Shown here piece after piece: positions 17,301 to 25,503 of a stretch of DNA of 64,000 nt; the first letter of the stretch is position 1, and each line of letters opens with the position of its first letter. The notes below the pieces were generated by a model, which saw nothing but the letters and a program-made list of their open reading frames with translations, ran no database searches and had not been told where the DNA came from. Location of the stretch: positions 1 to 64,000 of the forward strand of contig JAFQKE010000030.1 in assembly GCA_017397065.1 (NCBI GenBank), in the 5' to 3' direction. The translations under genes and the position numbers were made by a program. The DNA is from Clostridia bacterium. Lineage in GTDB: Bacteria; Bacillota_A; Clostridia; Oscillospirales; Acutalibacteraceae.

Positions 17301-20028
17301 GGTTTCGTTCTGGGCATATATTACCGGTAAAGATCCTACAGATCCCTCTCAAGACCAGAATCCCAAAAATGTTACCAGTGCTTTCATTTTGAAAAAAGGT
17401 CAGGAGCCTGTTGTTTTGAATGAGAGCACCGGAAAATATCAAAGCATAGGTACATCTAGTTATCTTGGAAATATTGACGCTCAGGTTGATTGCTATAACA
17501 AGTGGGAAAAGGTTAGCGTTTTATTCACCACTCCTGCTGATGTTAAGGATGTAACCCTTTGGATTAACTTTAGCGGCTATCAGGCAAAGCTTTATATCGA
17601 CGATTTTGAAATCGGATATGGTGTTAAGGTTGGTTGCTCTGCCGATCTTGGCGGTTCAGTTTCATCAACTCAAACCTCTGATTATGTATTAAAGGGCTCT
17701 GAGGTTACCTTCACCGCTACTCCTTTTGAGGGCAATACATTTACCGGTTGGTATAATGTTAACGGTGACCTTGTATCCTCCGATGCAACCTATACCTTTA
17801 CTGCAAATGAAGCTGTAAATCTTATAGCAAAGTTTGATGGTTATAATAAGCCCGCTGTTGATTTGTTTGCCCTTGACGGAAAAGACGGTACATTTGAAAA
17901 CGGTACCGTTCCCGGTTGGATTTTTGCTGATCCTGAATATCCCTGCACTTGGTGTTCTGCAGGTGTAAGCAGTAAGCTTGTTTATGAGGGTTCAAAATCG
18001 CTTGAAATCAACGGTCGTTACCGTAACAGCATATTACCCTTAAACGGTTTGACTCCTAATTCTGATTACAGACTTTCTTTCTATGTAAATCAGCCCGATA
18101 CCGATTCAAAAGCTAATATATCCAGCATAGGTATTATTGGTTCTGAGTCTGACCATTTGGGTACTGCAAATGTTATTTTTGATCAGGTTGGTCAAATCAA
18201 AGCAAATAGCGGTTGGCATAGAGTTGATTTGTATTTCAACAGTGGTGCTGACACCAGCGCAAGATTGATTATTAGATTTGCCGCAGAAACTCTTGCCGGC
18301 GGTTTCTATGACAGATTATATGTTGATAACCTCTCATTGGTTAACTATAATTTACCGTCAAGTGTTACCAACGGAGCTTTCAATGATGGTAAGTCATCTT
18401 GGCTGGGCAAGGGTACCGTTGTTGCTGAGGGTACCAATAATGCACTTAGCCTTAATGCAGGAGAGACAGCTTATCACGGCTTAAAGGTAGATGCTTTCTC
18501 TACTTACACCGTAAAATTCAGAGCTAAAGGTAAGCTTGTTGCAGCAGCACAGGATTTAATTAAATATTCCGGTGCAAACATTAAGGATTACATCAGCTCG
18601 GTAAGCTTTACTGAGGCTGACAGCACAGATTGGAAAGAGTATTCATATACCGTTTATTCCGGTATCAATGAAGCAATTAACTTTATTTTCAGTGCTGATA
18701 CGGCAGCTATGATTGATGACTTTAAAGTAATCAAGAATGCCGAAAATTCCGGCTCAATATTAGAGCAAATAGACTTTGAGTCTGATCGTTTTGCTTTAAG
18801 CTCAGATTATGCAACTAGTCAATTCTCCATTTATAATGCTACCGATAGCAACGATCCCCTTGTTGTAAGTGGCAAAAAGTCACTTAAATTCACCTACGAC
18901 CCCGCTCTTGGTGATACAGTAACCAGATTTGACCCGGCTTGGCTTGCTTATCAGCCCGGCGTTGGTAATAACTTTAAGATTTCCTTAAACTACAAGATAG
19001 TTGGGGGTAAAGCCGGCGGTACAGTTGGTCTCGCACCTGAGTATTCCGGCACATATGGCACAGATGTTGGTTTTGAACATTTATCTCTCAACACAGAGTG
19101 GAAGAAGTTAATCTTCTATGTTAGCAATATCGATTTTGGTGCTCTTAAGGTTAAAATTGCTTCTGTTTTAGGCTCTACTGCATCTGATTTTTATATTGAT
19201 GATATTGTAATTACAGTTGCACCTCCTATGGTTAACGAGGAAAATTCTAAGTTAACTTATTGCGAGAGACTTTACAATGCAGTAGATAATGAAGGCTTTG
19301 AGGACCCCGCTTCTGAAAAGGATTGGAAAGACCTTCCCAAAACCGCTAAAATCATCAAGGGCGAAGCTCTTAAGGGTTCACATTTCCTCCGTGCAAGTGC
19401 AGGCACTAAGTATGTTCTTCCTGTTCAGGTTAAGGCTAACGCAGAGTACTATTTTGCAGCCTCTGTAAGAGGAACTTCAAAAACAGTAGGTAGCATTGGT
19501 GTTACAATCGATCCTAATGGTGTAGAATACTATTCAAACCGTGATGAAGAGCCTGCTTCTAGGGTTAGCTTTGATCCTAAAGAAACCGGTTGGAAGCGTT
19601 CCGGATTTAAGTTTACTACCGGTACTTCCGGAGTGGTATATCTCTGCATCGATGTTAAAGCTGGTGCATTGGATATTGATAGCGTAATGCTCTTTACTTC
19701 AGAGTATGGTTACCGTTACGATCCTAACGATTATACAAATTATGTTCCTTATGACTATGATAACCTCAAGTCATATTCAACCGTTATCAATGGTGGTTTT
19801 GGTGAACAGCCTTACTTCAAGGGTGTTGATTCCGATAGCGACGGTATTATTGATAATGATTTTGATAACGACGGCGTAGCAGATGACCTTGTTACCGATG
19901 ATGCTTCTGATTCACCCTCTACCGGTGATAGTGTTGCAACACCGGCTATGGTTATCATTCTTGCAGTTCTTGCAAGTGTAGCCTTGCTCTTTATAAGAAA
20001 AAGAAAGGAAGGTGCAGAAAATGCGTAA
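14398..20028 (+). CDS. Giant sortase-type surface protein with carbohydrate-binding-like modules
   Basis: I chose GTG 14398: GGGGAG precedes it and the product then starts with a clean signal peptide (cut near LAA-DS). The frame is open to 14320. The 1876-residue protein repeats a unit of about 270 residues, each made of a jelly-roll domain starting like NGSFE and an InlB-B-repeat-like domain with an FxGWY motif at residues 301, 576, 853 and 1117. More jelly-rolls fill residues about 1150-1800. A calcium-type D-rich stretch (near 1810-1830) precedes SPSTGD (1839-1844), a hydrophobic helix and RKRK, a variant LPXTG wall-sorting signal. I see no catalytic domain. It probably holds polysaccharide at the cell wall for the enzyme encoded next. 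No sortase gene is in the window. Confidence 0.75.
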   Translation: MKNKLLSLLLVITLLAITVSVGLPSTLAADSDNLLTNGDFSDYSGYTPTSWLVSPNSNGGASAQIVEDTELPNGTKVNALKVSTTIANTKLNRVTHAKKIKIEKNASYTMTYWVKVKAIKGLKTSMYEPDYIDKNGNPGHNDNPADGTNIYSYRYDDGSTRVIRTDIEHSWTVAETGTVIDANGPSMFISRSGGVAQVLTPDYPKTNREGEWLQVVHTFATDNLAAHEADVTYQVNFPSAVGGEVWLADFKMSVVKSEVEDYYTPAINDAKLGCVSKEVPLMSGKPAEIKAEPFGENTFDGWYVNGSLASTDAVLTFTYDPANPPKYEARFTKSAFGIDGSFETGYTNGQLLAEAVHAKDPKNADTDWTPTSFLGSVKDNSGFYVDSHYGGTWRKATITNAMAHTGNNSVCFSGQYGLLGYKYSGLTPNTEYILSVYAYLTADKTTDWAGTSTILVTPANESCIVKRADNSYGANNTTALAYKYIKNDLDVTAGWTKLELKVNTGSNTDVIFWIDSNGTNAKLYLDNFAIKRPPQTFKPKVSDTDLGSATSETTDVLEGADVTVTAESINDGQFKGWYIGEELMSSDLTYTFKYQVKFADLTAKFEAGPNTLPDYSFENRFTNGQVLAQSPNVSYSKNDTAGLWTEDLFKTSSKDGENKFFIDSEWSMWGNVTATTEESHTGNFSIKMSPNSRYMGYKIEGLSKNTKYIVSFYAMTKGTKDSKTDTVAPISITDGNMSCMTKSGSNIVVRTVEAGALAKYTAPDSDARNTWKKFSVNFDSKDSTSVIVWLRPEGDGTNLYLDDLTIRFAPKQFKPTSNNSGLGSVTPNDYVECAIGDSITVKATPYPNVTFVGWYVGDELISTDAEFTFNYEDKYQGLEAVFAGMPGTIPNGSFEYYQNGQVLAKYSNSTFENNPPWYVNTTYRTDNNLALTVTNERAHTGEKAATLNIPYRIAGLDIEGLQPETQYLVSFWAYITGKDPTDPSQDQNPKNVTSAFILKKGQEPVVLNESTGKYQSIGTSSYLGNIDAQVDCYNKWEKVSVLFTTPADVKDVTLWINFSGYQAKLYIDDFEIGYGVKVGCSADLGGSVSSTQTSDYVLKGSEVTFTATPFEGNTFTGWYNVNGDLVSSDATYTFTANEAVNLIAKFDGYNKPAVDLFALDGKDGTFENGTVPGWIFADPEYPCTWCSAGVSSKLVYEGSKSLEINGRYRNSILPLNGLTPNSDYRLSFYVNQPDTDSKANISSIGIIGSESDHLGTANVIFDQVGQIKANSGWHRVDLYFNSGADTSARLIIRFAAETLAGGFYDRLYVDNLSLVNYNLPSSVTNGAFNDGKSSWLGKGTVVAEGTNNALSLNAGETAYHGLKVDAFSTYTVKFRAKGKLVAAAQDLIKYSGANIKDYISSVSFTEADSTDWKEYSYTVYSGINEAINFIFSADTAAMIDDFKVIKNAENSGSILEQIDFESDRFALSSDYATSQFSIYNATDSNDPLVVSGKKSLKFTYDPALGDTVTRFDPAWLAYQPGVGNNFKISLNYKIVGGKAGGTVGLAPEYSGTYGTDVGFEHLSLNTEWKKLIFYVSNIDFGALKVKIASVLGSTASDFYIDDIVITVAPPMVNEENSKLTYCERLYNAVDNEGFEDPASEKDWKDLPKTAKIIKGEALKGSHFLRASAGTKYVLPVQVKANAEYYFAASVRGTSKTVGSIGVTIDPNGVEYYSNRDEEPASRVSFDPKETGWKRSGFKFTTGTSGVVYLCIDVKAGALDIDSVMLFTSEYGYRYDPNDYTNYVPYDYDNLKSYSTVINGGFGEQPYFKGVDSDSDGIIDNDFDNDGVADDLVTDDASDSPSTGDSVATPAMVIILAVLASVALLFIRKRKEGAENA

Positions 20029-21907
20029 TAGTAGTTTAATTAAACTTATTTGTTTGATTCTCAGCGTTTTTATGGCAATTTCGCTTTTGGGAGCTTGCTC
20101 TAAAACAGACAACGAAACTGCTAAAAACAGTTCTGGATCTTCCGATGTTGAGGGTTCAGATGATTCTTCAGATAATTCTTCAGATGATTCCTCAGATGAT
20201 GAATATTCGGATGATGAATATTCAGAAGATGAATATGAAGACGATTACGAAGACGGAGATTCCAAAGGTGACGATTATTACGATTCTCCCTTAGATGATG
20301 GTTACTATGAAGATGATTATTATGAGGATGAGGAAGAATATGGTGATGATGGGGAGAACCAGGAAACCCTTCGTGTTTACAACGCAGAGGCTCCTATCAT
20401 TACCAACTATCGTGGTATGAGCTCAACCGTTTATCACGCTTACGGCCATATGCTTGATGATAAAACCGGTCGTGTATATACCGATGAGATGATGGATTTA
20501 GAGCTTTCTCGTCTAAAGGATTCCGGTGTTCGCTTTGCAAGAACCCGTTATACCACACTGTGGGCATGGGATGCCGACAAAGGCGGTTGGAATTGGGATA
20601 GCCCTCGTATGACCTATTACTGGAACTACTGTCGCAACCTTCAAAAACGTGGCATCAATGTTGTTCAGTCGGTAGGCTGGCATTTGGGTTGTCACACACA
20701 CTTGGTAGCCGGTTCTATCGATGAACATGGCTATATCACTAAGTCTGAGAATTATGCCGATGACCTTTACGGTGAATCTGTAGGTTACGATTTCTCCAAG
20801 TGCAAAAACGCTGAATATAAACGTATGGCAAAAGAGAGTCTCCGTTTAGGTGAGGCACATGCTCAGCTTCTTTTAGAGGCTAAGAAACGTGGTATTAACA
20901 ACATCACACATCTTCTTTACTTTACCGAGCCCTCTTATGCTACTACAACTTCAGTAAATATGCCTGATAAGAGTCATCCTGCTTATGGTTTTGAGGGCGG
21001 TGAGCCTGATGAATACATCTTTATTGTAAAGACTATTCAGCAGAGGCTTAAAGATAGAGGCGTGTACAATATGGTTCAGCACGTTGGCCCCAACCAGGGT
21101 TCTATCAAACATGGTGACGGTCTTCTCCGCTATATGTTGGAGCGTGACTGCATTGATATGTTTGATGTTTGGACTGCTCACTTCTATCCTGAGGCTACCG
21201 AGGCATCTGACAACGTTTATTATGAAATCATCGACCCCGTATTTGAATCTTACTTACAGCCCTTAAAGGATATAGGCGAATTCAAGAATGTTGAGTTCTG
21301 GGTAGACGAGTTCTACTGCCGTTCAACAAATGCTAAGCTTGGTGTTGATAGTCCTTGGGCAGGCTTGCAGATGGCTGTTGGAGGCATTGTTGCCCAGCAA
21401 AGAGGTATTAACAATATATCTCTCTGGCAGATATTTGACCAGCTTTGGACTGACCAGACCAACACCGGCGGTGAGTTTGTAAATGGTATCCACGCTTGCG
21501 GCTCTGCTCCTTCGCTCTTTGTTTCCTCTATCCCAAGAGGTCAGTATTATTCAACAGGCCTTTTTGCTAAATATAATGGCTATCAAAACGGTAAGGCTTA
21601 CAGAACAAATAATGCTGAACTTCAAAATGATATTGGTGACATTCACGTTGGTGCGGCTCAGCTAGAGGATGGAAGCTGGACAATTACAGTTATTAACACC
21701 TACACCGAACCTTATGAAATTACTGTTGAATTTGATAAAGCTATTTATCAAACACTTTATCGCCACATCAACAATGTAAACACAAATATTCCTACTACTG
21801 CAGCTCATCTTGCTGATGCAGATAAGACCTTTGCAAACGTTAAGGATTCATTTGTTGATACCATTCCTCCCGGAACGGTTGCTATTTATACCGGCGTTAA
21901 AGGTTAA
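20021..21907 (+). CDS. Tethered clan-A glycoside hydrolase lipoprotein
   Basis: ATG 20021 overlaps the stop of the giant surface-protein gene by 8 bases; an AGGAAGG site lies at 20005-20011. The 628-residue product has a lipoprotein signal ending in LLGAC, then about 85 residues almost wholly of S, D, E, Y and G that should act as a flexible acidic spacer. The rest is a TIM barrel: a Glu in YFTEPSY (Glu303) and one in FWVDEFY (Glu430) are the expected acid/base and nucleophile of clan GH-A retaining enzymes. It may be GH39-like or GH5-like; I cannot place the family. Coupled translation with the binding protein points to a joint role in attacking a bound polysaccharide. Confidence 0.7.
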   Translation: MRNSSLIKLICLILSVFMAISLLGACSKTDNETAKNSSGSSDVEGSDDSSDNSSDDSSDDEYSDDEYSEDEYEDDYEDGDSKGDDYYDSPLDDGYYEDDYYEDEEEYGDDGENQETLRVYNAEAPIITNYRGMSSTVYHAYGHMLDDKTGRVYTDEMMDLELSRLKDSGVRFARTRYTTLWAWDADKGGWNWDSPRMTYYWNYCRNLQKRGINVVQSVGWHLGCHTHLVAGSIDEHGYITKSENYADDLYGESVGYDFSKCKNAEYKRMAKESLRLGEAHAQLLLEAKKRGINNITHLLYFTEPSYATTTSVNMPDKSHPAYGFEGGEPDEYIFIVKTIQQRLKDRGVYNMVQHVGPNQGSIKHGDGLLRYMLERDCIDMFDVWTAHFYPEATEASDNVYYEIIDPVFESYLQPLKDIGEFKNVEFWVDEFYCRSTNAKLGVDSPWAGLQMAVGGIVAQQRGINNISLWQIFDQLWTDQTNTGGEFVNGIHACGSAPSLFVSSIPRGQYYSTGLFAKYNGYQNGKAYRTNNAELQNDIGDIHVGAAQLEDGSWTITVINTYTEPYEITVEFDKAIYQTLYRHINNVNTNIPTTAAHLADADKTFANVKDSFVDTIPPGTVAIYTGVKG

Positions 21908-21935
21908 TAGTTAATTTGGTTAGTTTCAAATCAAA

Positions 21936-21965
21936 ACACCCCGTGCTATGCACGGGGTGTTTTTG
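21936..21965 (+). terminator. Rho-independent terminator
   Basis: ACACCCCGTG pairs perfectly with CACGGGGTGT across a 5-base loop, followed by TTTTTG. It closes the 883-21907 locus. Confidence 0.92.
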
Positions 21966-22071
21966 TTGATTTGAAGCAATATTTCCTCACATTTGGGTCT
22001 AATGTTTTGTGTGTATAATTGATTTGTTTTAAAATAATGATAAAAAAATATTGTTTTTCGATAAATTTATA

Positions 22072-22100
22072 TTGACAAACGAAATAAGGTATGCTATTAT
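22072..22100 (+). promoter_or_regulatory. SigA promoter with extended -10
   Basis: TTGACA (22072-22077), 17 bases, then TGC-TATTAT (22095-22100). It sits 41 bases before the DUF2975-like gene. Confidence 0.75.
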
Positions 22101-22140
22101 AATGATGTTAAACCAGTTCAAATCTATGGAGGTAATTAAA

Positions 22141-22614
22141 ATGTTTAAAATTTCAGGTAAGGCTTCAGTTAATTTATCCCTCATTATCTCAGGTGCATTT
22201 TTCGCTATTTTAGTTGGCATAGGCGCATTTATGCCAACTGTAGTTGAAGCTCTTTTGAAGTTCCCCGGAGAAATTATGTCAAGAATGAACACAACAAGCA
22301 CCGATTTTATATTGGCTTTGATAGCCGCATATATTATTTTAATTATTGCTTTAATCGCAAACATTCTGCTTTTCATATTGCTTATGCAGGTGAAACGTGA
22401 AAATGTTTTTTCTGCCAAAAGCGTTAGTTTAATTAGAGGTATTTCTTGGTGTAGTATCGGCGTGGGTGTGATTTTTGCTCTACTCACATATTATTTTACA
22501 CTTTCATCGGTTGTAGCCTTTGCGGCATTATTTTTGGGGCTTTGTGTACGAGTAGTTAAAAATGTTATCGAGAAAGCTACTGAAATTAAAGATGAAAACG
22601 ACCTGACTGTGTGA
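22141..22614 (+). CDS. DUF2975-like membrane protein
   Basis: ATG 22141 follows GGAGG at 22128-22132, and the -10 at 22095 excludes the earlier in-frame start. The 157-residue product has four hydrophobic helices and ends with RVVKNVIEKATEIKDENDLTV, the typical tail of DUF2975 proteins. In many Firmicutes this family is encoded directly before a small YozG-type HTH protein, exactly as here, so the two probably form a membrane sensor-regulator pair. The biochemical role is not known. It leads a three-gene operon with spacings of 10 and 2 bases. Confidence 0.75.
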   Translation: MFKISGKASVNLSLIISGAFFAILVGIGAFMPTVVEALLKFPGEIMSRMNTTSTDFILALIAAYIILIIALIANILLFILLMQVKRENVFSAKSVSLIRGISWCSIGVGVIFALLTYYFTLSSVVAFAALFLGLCVRVVKNVIEKATEIKDENDLTV

Positions 22615-22624
22615 GGTGCCTATT

Positions 22625-22840
22625 ATGATAATTGTTAATTTAGATGTAATGATGGCAAAAAGAAAAATATCATTAAATGAACTTTCTGAAAGGGTAGGAA
22701 TAACTTTGGCTAATCTTTCAATACTTAAAAATAACAAAGCTAAAGCGATTCGTTTTTCTACGTTGGAGGCGATTTGTAAGGTTTTGGAGTGCGATGTTGG
22801 GGATATTTTAGAATACCGCAACGATGAAGTGGGGGTGTAA
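22625..22840 (+). CDS. YozG-like XRE-family HTH regulator
   Basis: This 71-residue protein is essentially one Cro/C1-type helix-turn-helix: ISLNELSERVGITLANLSIL, then LEAICKVLECDVGDILEY. I chose ATG 22625, 7 bases after GAGGTG; the frame is open to a GTG at 22616 that overlaps this site. It belongs to the YozG group that is paired with DUF2975 proteins. It probably binds DNA near its own operon promoter. Confidence is high for the family; its targets are unknown. Confidence 0.85.
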   Translation: MIIVNLDVMMAKRKISLNELSERVGITLANLSILKNNKAKAIRFSTLEAICKVLECDVGDILEYRNDEVGV

Positions 22841-22842
22841 TT

Positions 22843-24426
22843 ATGGAGCAACACTTTAATAATTATGAAAATACTTTTGCAGATGTTAAAAAATCATCCG
22901 ATAGAAATCCCGATTCATTAGACACTCTATGGGGATGGATTTGCCTGATTTTGGGATACTTTTTTTGCAGATCTTTTCCGGCTTTTTTAAAACCTCTTTA
23001 TGGACTGATTTTTGTAATTTTGCTTTATCTTTCAACGACAATAATACTTGTTTTGAAAAAGGCAAAGTTTGGAAAGGCGGCAATTTGCGTAGCGGTTTCG
23101 GGTGTTGCAGTTGCAGGTTCTTTGTTTTTATCGGGCAATATGGTAATTCACATTTTTGGATTTTGTTATGCTTTTTTCGCCTATTGCTATTATGTGTGTG
23201 CCGCTACCGAAAATAGACTTGAGGGTGGATTATCGTCATATATTTTAATAGATTTTTTAAAAGCTGTTTTTGTAGTACCCTTTTGTAGCATAAATAGAAC
23301 AATTGCTGTTTTCAGAGGGAAAAAGGGCAATAAATTTGGTTCGATTGTGGGCAGAATTTTAGTGGGAGTATTGATAACAGTAATTCCAACCGCTATAGTA
23401 TTTTCACTTCTTTCGTTTGATGGGGGATTTTTAAGACTCTTAAGCAGAATCTTTGATTTTAAACCTATTGATATCGCGAAGCAGATAGCCAGCATTATTT
23501 TTGCTATACCTATTGGGGCATATCTTCTATCACTTTTTATTTCCGCCTTTGATAAAAAAGCAAAGAAAATTATCACGCTTAAAGACTGTAAAGATAAATC
23601 TCAAAAGGCGTCTATAGCGCCTGTTATAACGGTACTTACCGCAACTATTCCTTTACTTTTTTTGTACATTGTATTCTTTATTTCGCAGTGGAAGTATTAT
23701 GTTTCAGGCTTTTTTGGTGAGCTACCCGAAAATATAAACTATGCCACTTATGCCAGAGATGGATTTTTTCAACTTTTGGCCGTTAGTGCAATAAATTTCG
23801 TAATAATCGCTGCAATCAGCTTTTTTGTTAAAAAGAAAAATAAGATAGAAGATGTTTTAATAAGAATTTTAAATATTATAATATGTATTTTTACGCTTAT
23901 TCTTATAAGCACTGCAATTTCAAAACTTGTGCTTTATATAAATGAATACGGTCTAACCTCAAAAAGATTGCACGCATTTTGGTTTATGATGGTGCTAACG
24001 CTGATTTTTATAGCCGTTATTTTAAAGCAATTTATTGTGAAAATAAAACTTATTCCGATAGCTTTTATAATTTCTGTTGTTATGTTTTTTGTGCTTTCGG
24101 TATCAGGCGGCGAGGGCGCTATAGCCAAATACAATGTTGACCGATATTTAGACGGAAGTCTAGATGAAATTATTGTATCGGATTCAGGAAAGCCGGACGA
24201 TGCGACTATACCACAGTACGTTCGCCTTGAAAAAGAGCTTTTAAAACGTGTGGAGAGAATACCAACAGATAAGATGTCGGAATATATTGCAAGTAATGAT
24301 TTTAAAACTTTGGTAGAAATTAAATTTGCTTTTGAAAAATATTCTGCGAAATCAGAGTATAATTGGTATGAAATTACTCTTCCTAGGTTGATGGCTAAAT
24401 CCGCTATGAGCCAAAGAGAGCATTAG
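22843..24426 (+). CDS. Multi-pass membrane protein, DUF4153/DUF4173-like
   Basis: This 527-residue protein has about 11-12 hydrophobic helices over residues 20-430 and a hydrophilic C-terminal tail. The tail carries AKYNVDRYLDGSLDEI, a pattern I associate with DUF4153/DUF4173 membrane proteins, and no catalytic motif can be seen. It starts 2 bases after the YozG-like gene with a GGGGGTG site, so it is the third member of that operon and likely regulated by it. A terminator-like hairpin follows. Function unknown. Confidence 0.6.
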   Translation: MEQHFNNYENTFADVKKSSDRNPDSLDTLWGWICLILGYFFCRSFPAFLKPLYGLIFVILLYLSTTIILVLKKAKFGKAAICVAVSGVAVAGSLFLSGNMVIHIFGFCYAFFAYCYYVCAATENRLEGGLSSYILIDFLKAVFVVPFCSINRTIAVFRGKKGNKFGSIVGRILVGVLITVIPTAIVFSLLSFDGGFLRLLSRIFDFKPIDIAKQIASIIFAIPIGAYLLSLFISAFDKKAKKIITLKDCKDKSQKASIAPVITVLTATIPLLFLYIVFFISQWKYYVSGFFGELPENINYATYARDGFFQLLAVSAINFVIIAAISFFVKKKNKIEDVLIRILNIIICIFTLILISTAISKLVLYINEYGLTSKRLHAFWFMMVLTLIFIAVILKQFIVKIKLIPIAFIISVVMFFVLSVSGGEGAIAKYNVDRYLDGSLDEIIVSDSGKPDDATIPQYVRLEKELLKRVERIPTDKMSEYIASNDFKTLVEIKFAFEKYSAKSEYNWYEITLPRLMAKSAMSQREH

Positions 24427-24447
24427 GCAGGTTCTATAAAGTCTATG

Positions 24448-24490
24448 AAACAGGATGAAACCTTGTGAGTTTTGTCCTGTTTATATTTTT
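24448..24490 (+). terminator. Probable terminator
   Basis: AAACAGGA pairs with TCCTGTTT, with AAAC/GTTT pairing inside, followed by a mixed T-rich tail (TATATTTTT). Confidence 0.7.
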
Positions 24491-24494
24491 GGGT

Positions 24495-24560
24495 AGCCAA
24501 AACACTCAAATTCAAATTAGCCTAAAATGGCTGTTTTTGGGTATCTTTAGGCTCATCAAA
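24495..24560 (+). repeat. Dispersed intergenic repeat, copy B
   Basis: From GCCAAAACACTC onward this matches copy A at 14245: 21 of the first 27 bases are identical, all six differences are transitions, and the AGCC-N6-GGCT hairpin is kept. The right end is more diverged, and the terminal inverted repeat is not clear here. Confidence 0.55.
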
Positions 24561-24577
24561 TTTCATAGGCCCAAGCA

Positions 24578-24606
24578 TTGAAAAAAAGGTTATTTTATGC
24601 TACAAT
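24578..24606 (+). promoter_or_regulatory. SigA promoter with extended -10
   Basis: TTGAAA (24578-24583), 17 bases, then TGC-TACAAT (24601-24606), 30 bases before the TtcA-like start. Confidence 0.75.
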
Positions 24607-24636
24607 ATAATCACCAAAATAATTAGGATGAGTATT

Positions 24637-25476
24637 ATGGATAGATGCACTGAAATAGAGCGCAGTTTAATAAAAAAGTTCCGAAAAAGCGTTTGGAACA
24701 GGTTTATTGAGGCAGTTCAATCCTATGAGCTTATTGCAAAAGGGGATAAAATTGCTGTTTGTATATCAGGTGGTAAGGATTCCTTTATTCTTGCAAAGCT
24801 TATGCAGGAGTTAAAACGCCACGGACATACCGATTTTGATTTGGAATTTATATGTATGGATCCGGGATACAGTCCTGCTAACCGTAAAAAAATTGAAGAA
24901 AACTGCGAGCTTATGCAGATTCCCGTAAAAATTTTTGAAAGTGATATTTTTGCGGCGGTGGAGAATATTGAGCAATCACCTTGTTATCTTTGCGCGCGTA
25001 TGCGTAGGGGGCACCTTTATAGCTTTGCAAGGGATTTAGGCTGCAATAAAATTGCACTTGGTCACCATTTTAATGATGCTATTGAAACCGCCCTTATGGG
25101 TATGCTTTACAGCGGGCAGTTCCAAACAATGATGCCTAAGCTCCACAGCACAAACTTCAAGGGAATGGAGCTTATTCGTCCGCTTTACTGTGTGCGTGAG
25201 GATGATATTAAAGCCTTTGCAAGGTACAATAGCCTTGAGTTTTTAAATTGTGCCTGCCGTTTCACCGAGAAGCTCGGCGAGGCCGGAGCGATTGACAGAG
25301 AGGGAATATCCAAGCGTTATAAATGCAAAGAGCTTATAAAAGAGCTTAAAAAAGAGGATGATTTGATAGACATAAACATCTTCAGAAGCTTTCACAGAGT
25401 AAATCTTGATACAATTATCGGATATCATAAAAAGGGTGACGAGCACTTTTTTTTAGACGATTATGATGAATTATAA
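24637..25476 (+). CDS. TtcA-family tRNA thiolation ATPase
   Basis: This 279-residue cytoplasmic enzyme carries the PP-loop SGGKDSF near residue 46 that binds and splits ATP, a CxxC pair in PCYLCARMRRG (near residue 118), a LGHHFNDAIET motif, and a later NCACR cysteine pair. These are marks of the TtcA/TtuA group, which adds sulfur to tRNA bases (2-thiocytidine-32 in TtcA) using an iron-sulfur cluster. I chose ATG 24637 because AGGATGAG lies 5-12 bases upstream; ATG 24628 falls inside this site. The exact base it modifies is not certain. The MATE exporter gene follows 27 bases later. Confidence 0.78.
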   Translation: MDRCTEIERSLIKKFRKSVWNRFIEAVQSYELIAKGDKIAVCISGGKDSFILAKLMQELKRHGHTDFDLEFICMDPGYSPANRKKIEENCELMQIPVKIFESDIFAAVENIEQSPCYLCARMRRGHLYSFARDLGCNKIALGHHFNDAIETALMGMLYSGQFQTMMPKLHSTNFKGMELIRPLYCVREDDIKAFARYNSLEFLNCACRFTEKLGEAGAIDREGISKRYKCKELIKELKKEDDLIDINIFRSFHRVNLDTIIGYHKKGDEHFFLDDYDEL

Positions 25477-25503
25477 AATATTTTAAACGAAGGTCGAGCA
25501 AAA

